Assembly (NCBI GenBank): GCA_937888595.1
Contig: CALARK010000022.1
Coordinates: 124,001 to 188,000 of the forward strand
Source: an uncultured Sterolibacteriaceae bacterium
GTDB taxonomy: Bacteria; Pseudomonadota; Gammaproteobacteria; Burkholderiales; Rhodocyclaceae
Direction: 5' to 3'
DNA length: 64,000 bases
Below the pieces are notes generated by a model. That model was not told the DNA's origin and made no database searches. It saw only the letters and a list, made by a program, of their open reading frames with translations. The position numbers and the translations under genes are program-made. Position 1 is the first letter of the stretch; each line of letters begins with the position of its first letter. Of the stretch, positions 62,397-64,000 are shown in pieces.

Positions 62397-62878
62397 GTCG
62401 CAAGCACCGAGGCCGGGCCAAGGGTGACCCGGTGACGTACCAAACGCCACTGCCTGCCGGTGGCGTCCAATTGGAAACTTTCCTGCCCTGGACGCTGGTG
62501 CGTCGCGGTCTGAAGAAGCAGGTGATAACGCCGCTCGACGCGCCGCAGGAATTCCTGGAGGAGGCGCGCCGCGAGCGACTGGTTCGTGAAGCGGCTCAGG
62601 ACACGCCTTTGATGCGTGCGCTCGGCCTCGCCTACCACTGGCAGCGGCTGCTGGACGAGGGGCGCTTCACCTCCATCACCGAGATCGCGGCAGCCGAGAG
62701 CATTGACCGGGGGCATGCAAGTCGGATCGCGCAACTGACCCGGCTTGCACCTGACATCGTCGAGGCGTGCGTGGTGGAAAAGGCAGTCGGGCTTGTGCTG
62801 GAGCGCCTGATCCGGCGAGCCTTGCCATTGGATTGGGCAGCGCAGCGTGAAATTCCAGGGCGGGAATTCAGTCGTTGA
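62393..62878 (+). CDS. Serine-recombinase accessory protein 2 (HTH-like), 161 aa
   Basis: ATG 62393 overlaps the preceding stop. The C-terminal half holds a helix-turn-helix-like SITEIAAAESIDRGHASRIA, related to the fragment at 59738. Probably DNA-binding partner of the recombinase. Confidence 0.65.
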   Translation: MSRKHRGRAKGDPVTYQTPLPAGGVQLETFLPWTLVRRGLKKQVITPLDAPQEFLEEARRERLVREAAQDTPLMRALGLAYHWQRLLDEGRFTSITEIAAAESIDRGHASRIAQLTRLAPDIVEACVVEKAVGLVLERLIRRALPLDWAAQREIPGREFSR

Positions 62879-62912
62879 TATTGCCGGGGCGGCATGTCCC
62901 GCGCTCGCTGCT

Positions 62913-63815
62913 TCAGGCACCGAGGCGCAGGATGCGCCGCGCACCGTTCAATACCAGCAGCGCGATGAGCGAGCCAATCACCAAATCGGGGTAACGCGAT
63001 CCTGTCCAGGCGACCAACGCCCCGGCCGCGATCACCCCCAGGTTTGCCAGCACGTCGTTCGTGGAGAAAATCCAGCTTGCCTTCATGTGAGCGCCGCCTT
63101 TTCGATGACTGGAGATCAAGACAAGGCAGGTAACGTTTGCAATGAGCGCAACGAGCGCGATCCCCATCATGAGCGGTGGCTCGGGCTCGCTACCAAAGAC
63201 GAAGCGGCGCAGCACCTCGGACATTGCGCCGAGCGCGAGCAACAGTTGCAGCCAGCCTGACAACCGCGCCGCCTTCAGCTGGTGCCCGGTATGACGGCCG
63301 ACGGCGTAGAGCGCGAGCCCGTAGACGGCGGCATCCGCGAACATGTCCAGTGAGTCAGCCATGAGCCCCGTGGACTGCGCAATCCACCCGGTCGTCACTT
63401 CGACGACAAACATGGCGGCGTTGATGGCAAGCAACCATTTGAGAGCGCGAGACTCTTGCTCGGAGGACGGCTGGCTGTCGCTTTGCCCATCGACAGTGTG
63501 CGGGCCATTCGATTCAGTTGACGCAATGAGACGGGCGCCCAAGCCGAGACTTTCAAGCTTGCTTGCAATGGGTTCGACGGGGCTGTCGTGAAAAACACGC
63601 AACTCGCGCTCGCCAAGATCGAACTCGAGTGCGGCCAGCCCGCTCGTATTCTCGAGCGCGAGCCGGATCATGCGCTCCTCCGAAGGGCAGTCCATCTTCG
63701 GCACCGAGAACAGACTCATCCTTCCCGTCCCGGTCGGCGTGGCACCCGTCATGGACTCCGCCTTCCGCTCGGACGCACATCCGCAGGATTTCTGGCATTC
63801 ATCAGTCATAGTCAT
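62913..63815 (-). CDS. CDF-family cation efflux protein with HMA-like N-terminus
   Basis: 300 aa. Residues 1-30 are cysteine/serine-rich (CQKSCGCASERK). MDCPSEERMIRLALENTSG is a heavy-metal-associated motif. Membrane part: LLAINAAMFVVEVTTGWIAQ, then DSLDMFADAAVYGLALYAVG (metal site D..D in segment II), then further segments, with DVLANLGVIAAGALVAW as segment V. Exports divalent metals. Transcribed from the MerR-type promoter at 63892-63922. Confidence 0.85.
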   Translation of the reverse strand: MTMTDECQKSCGCASERKAESMTGATPTGTGRMSLFSVPKMDCPSEERMIRLALENTSGLAALEFDLGERELRVFHDSPVEPIASKLESLGLGARLIASTESNGPHTVDGQSDSQPSSEQESRALKWLLAINAAMFVVEVTTGWIAQSTGLMADSLDMFADAAVYGLALYAVGRHTGHQLKAARLSGWLQLLLALGAMSEVLRRFVFGSEPEPPLMMGIALVALIANVTCLVLISSHRKGGAHMKASWIFSTNDVLANLGVIAAGALVAWTGSRYPDLVIGSLIALLVLNGARRILRLGA

Positions 63816-63891
63816 TGGTCCTTGATTCTTCTCGTTCCTGATCCGGCGAGGCTCTTGCAGAAACCAGCAAGCATCCGGAGGGTATTTTGAG

Positions 63892-63922
63892 ATTTAACAC
63901 TCTATAGCTACTATAGAGTCAA
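63892..63922 (-). promoter_or_regulatory. MerR-type promoter/operator of the efflux gene
   Basis: ACTCTATAG (63899-63907), CTA, CTATAGAGT (63911-63919): perfect 9-3-9 dyad. On the minus strand it lies between -35 TTGACT (63917-63922) and -10 TTAAAT (63892-63897), spacer 19 bp, the over-long spacing typical of MerR-activated metal promoters (CadR/PbrR/ZntR type). Confidence 0.8.
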
Positions 63923-63948
63923 GTCGATGATAAAAAGGGGTTGCAGCT

Positions 63949-64000
63949 ATGCAGATCGGAGCGCTTGCCCGGCAAACCGGGTGTCCGATTCAAACGATTC
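63949..64000 (+). CDS. MerR-family metal-responsive regulator, 5' part only
   Basis: MQIGALARQTGCPIQTI at the window edge is a MerR N-terminal helix-turn-helix. Divergent from the CDF exporter and downstream of the dyad operator. AAAAGGGG upstream is the ribosome binding site. The metal cannot be told, since the C-terminus is outside. Confidence 0.8.
   Translation, partial: MQIGALARQTGCPIQTI

Overview
The window looks like a large GC-rich conjugative plasmid or integrative element from a beta- or gammaproteobacterium. The evidence is a TrfA-type replication initiator, a ParM/StbA-like partition gene, a MobI-like gene next to palindromic repeats, many antirestriction genes, and cargo genes typical of Proteobacteria (AbiE, PsiE, DegP-like, CDF/MerR). 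No rRNA or tRNA genes were seen. The species cannot be named from sequence alone.

1-22.6 kb is a DNA-processing and antirestriction block read left to right: RecT-like annealing protein, SSB, primase/Toprim protein, class II ribonucleotide reductase NrdJ, ArdC-like antirestriction protein, RadC, a DarB-like 1639-aa methylase-helicase, a cytosine-5 methyltransferase and many small unknown proteins. Eight transcription units in this block begin with the same structured leader. Its core is a short stem around the loop UAGCUGR followed by AAACAARCAGCA. The stem covaries between copies, and one copy has a compensatory change supporting a loop-to-tail pseudoknot. The leaders resemble the known radC RNA motif as I remember it; single-stranded-DNA promoters are an alternative. 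nrdJ is interrupted by a 256-nt group I intron inside the codon for the radical cysteine (NP-C-GE); P1 and P3 to P9 can all be drawn by hand.

22.7-29.2 kb reads mostly right to left: two unknown proteins, then a tightly overlapping operon of ParM-like protein, two small proteins, a tyrosine recombinase and a WGR protein. 29.2-29.8 kb is non-coding, with five 13-bp palindromes and an inverted repeat that recurs before the replication gene at 52.9 kb; it may be oriT, a partition site, or both. 29.8-35.5 kb holds a MobI-like gene, small plasmid genes, a SRAP/YedK protein, a secreted nuclease and a Lar-like zinc protein.

35.5-52.9 kb is a defence island. A Gabija-like pair (OLD nuclease and UvrD helicase) reads left. 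From the shared intergenic region, an eight-gene operon reads right: BrxR-like WYL regulator, DUF499-type ATPase, short PglZ, DUF1156 adenine methylase, 177-aa unknown, SNF2 helicase, GHKL ATPase fused to a PD-(D/E)XK-like nuclease, and a small DUF6998-like protein. It resembles BREX type 3 but lacks recognisable BrxA and BrxF and has a different ATPase and extra effectors. This is my main candidate for an under-described system.

53-64 kb is a mosaic of broken pieces joined abruptly: trfA without its end, an RND efflux fragment, abiEi with a truncated abiEii, a GGDEF-EAL remnant, part of a transmissible stress-tolerance locus (psiE, M48 peptidase, DegP-like), phage-gene fragments, serine-recombinase fragments, and a CDF metal exporter with a divergent MerR regulator. 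These joins are either real recombination scars or assembly artefacts.
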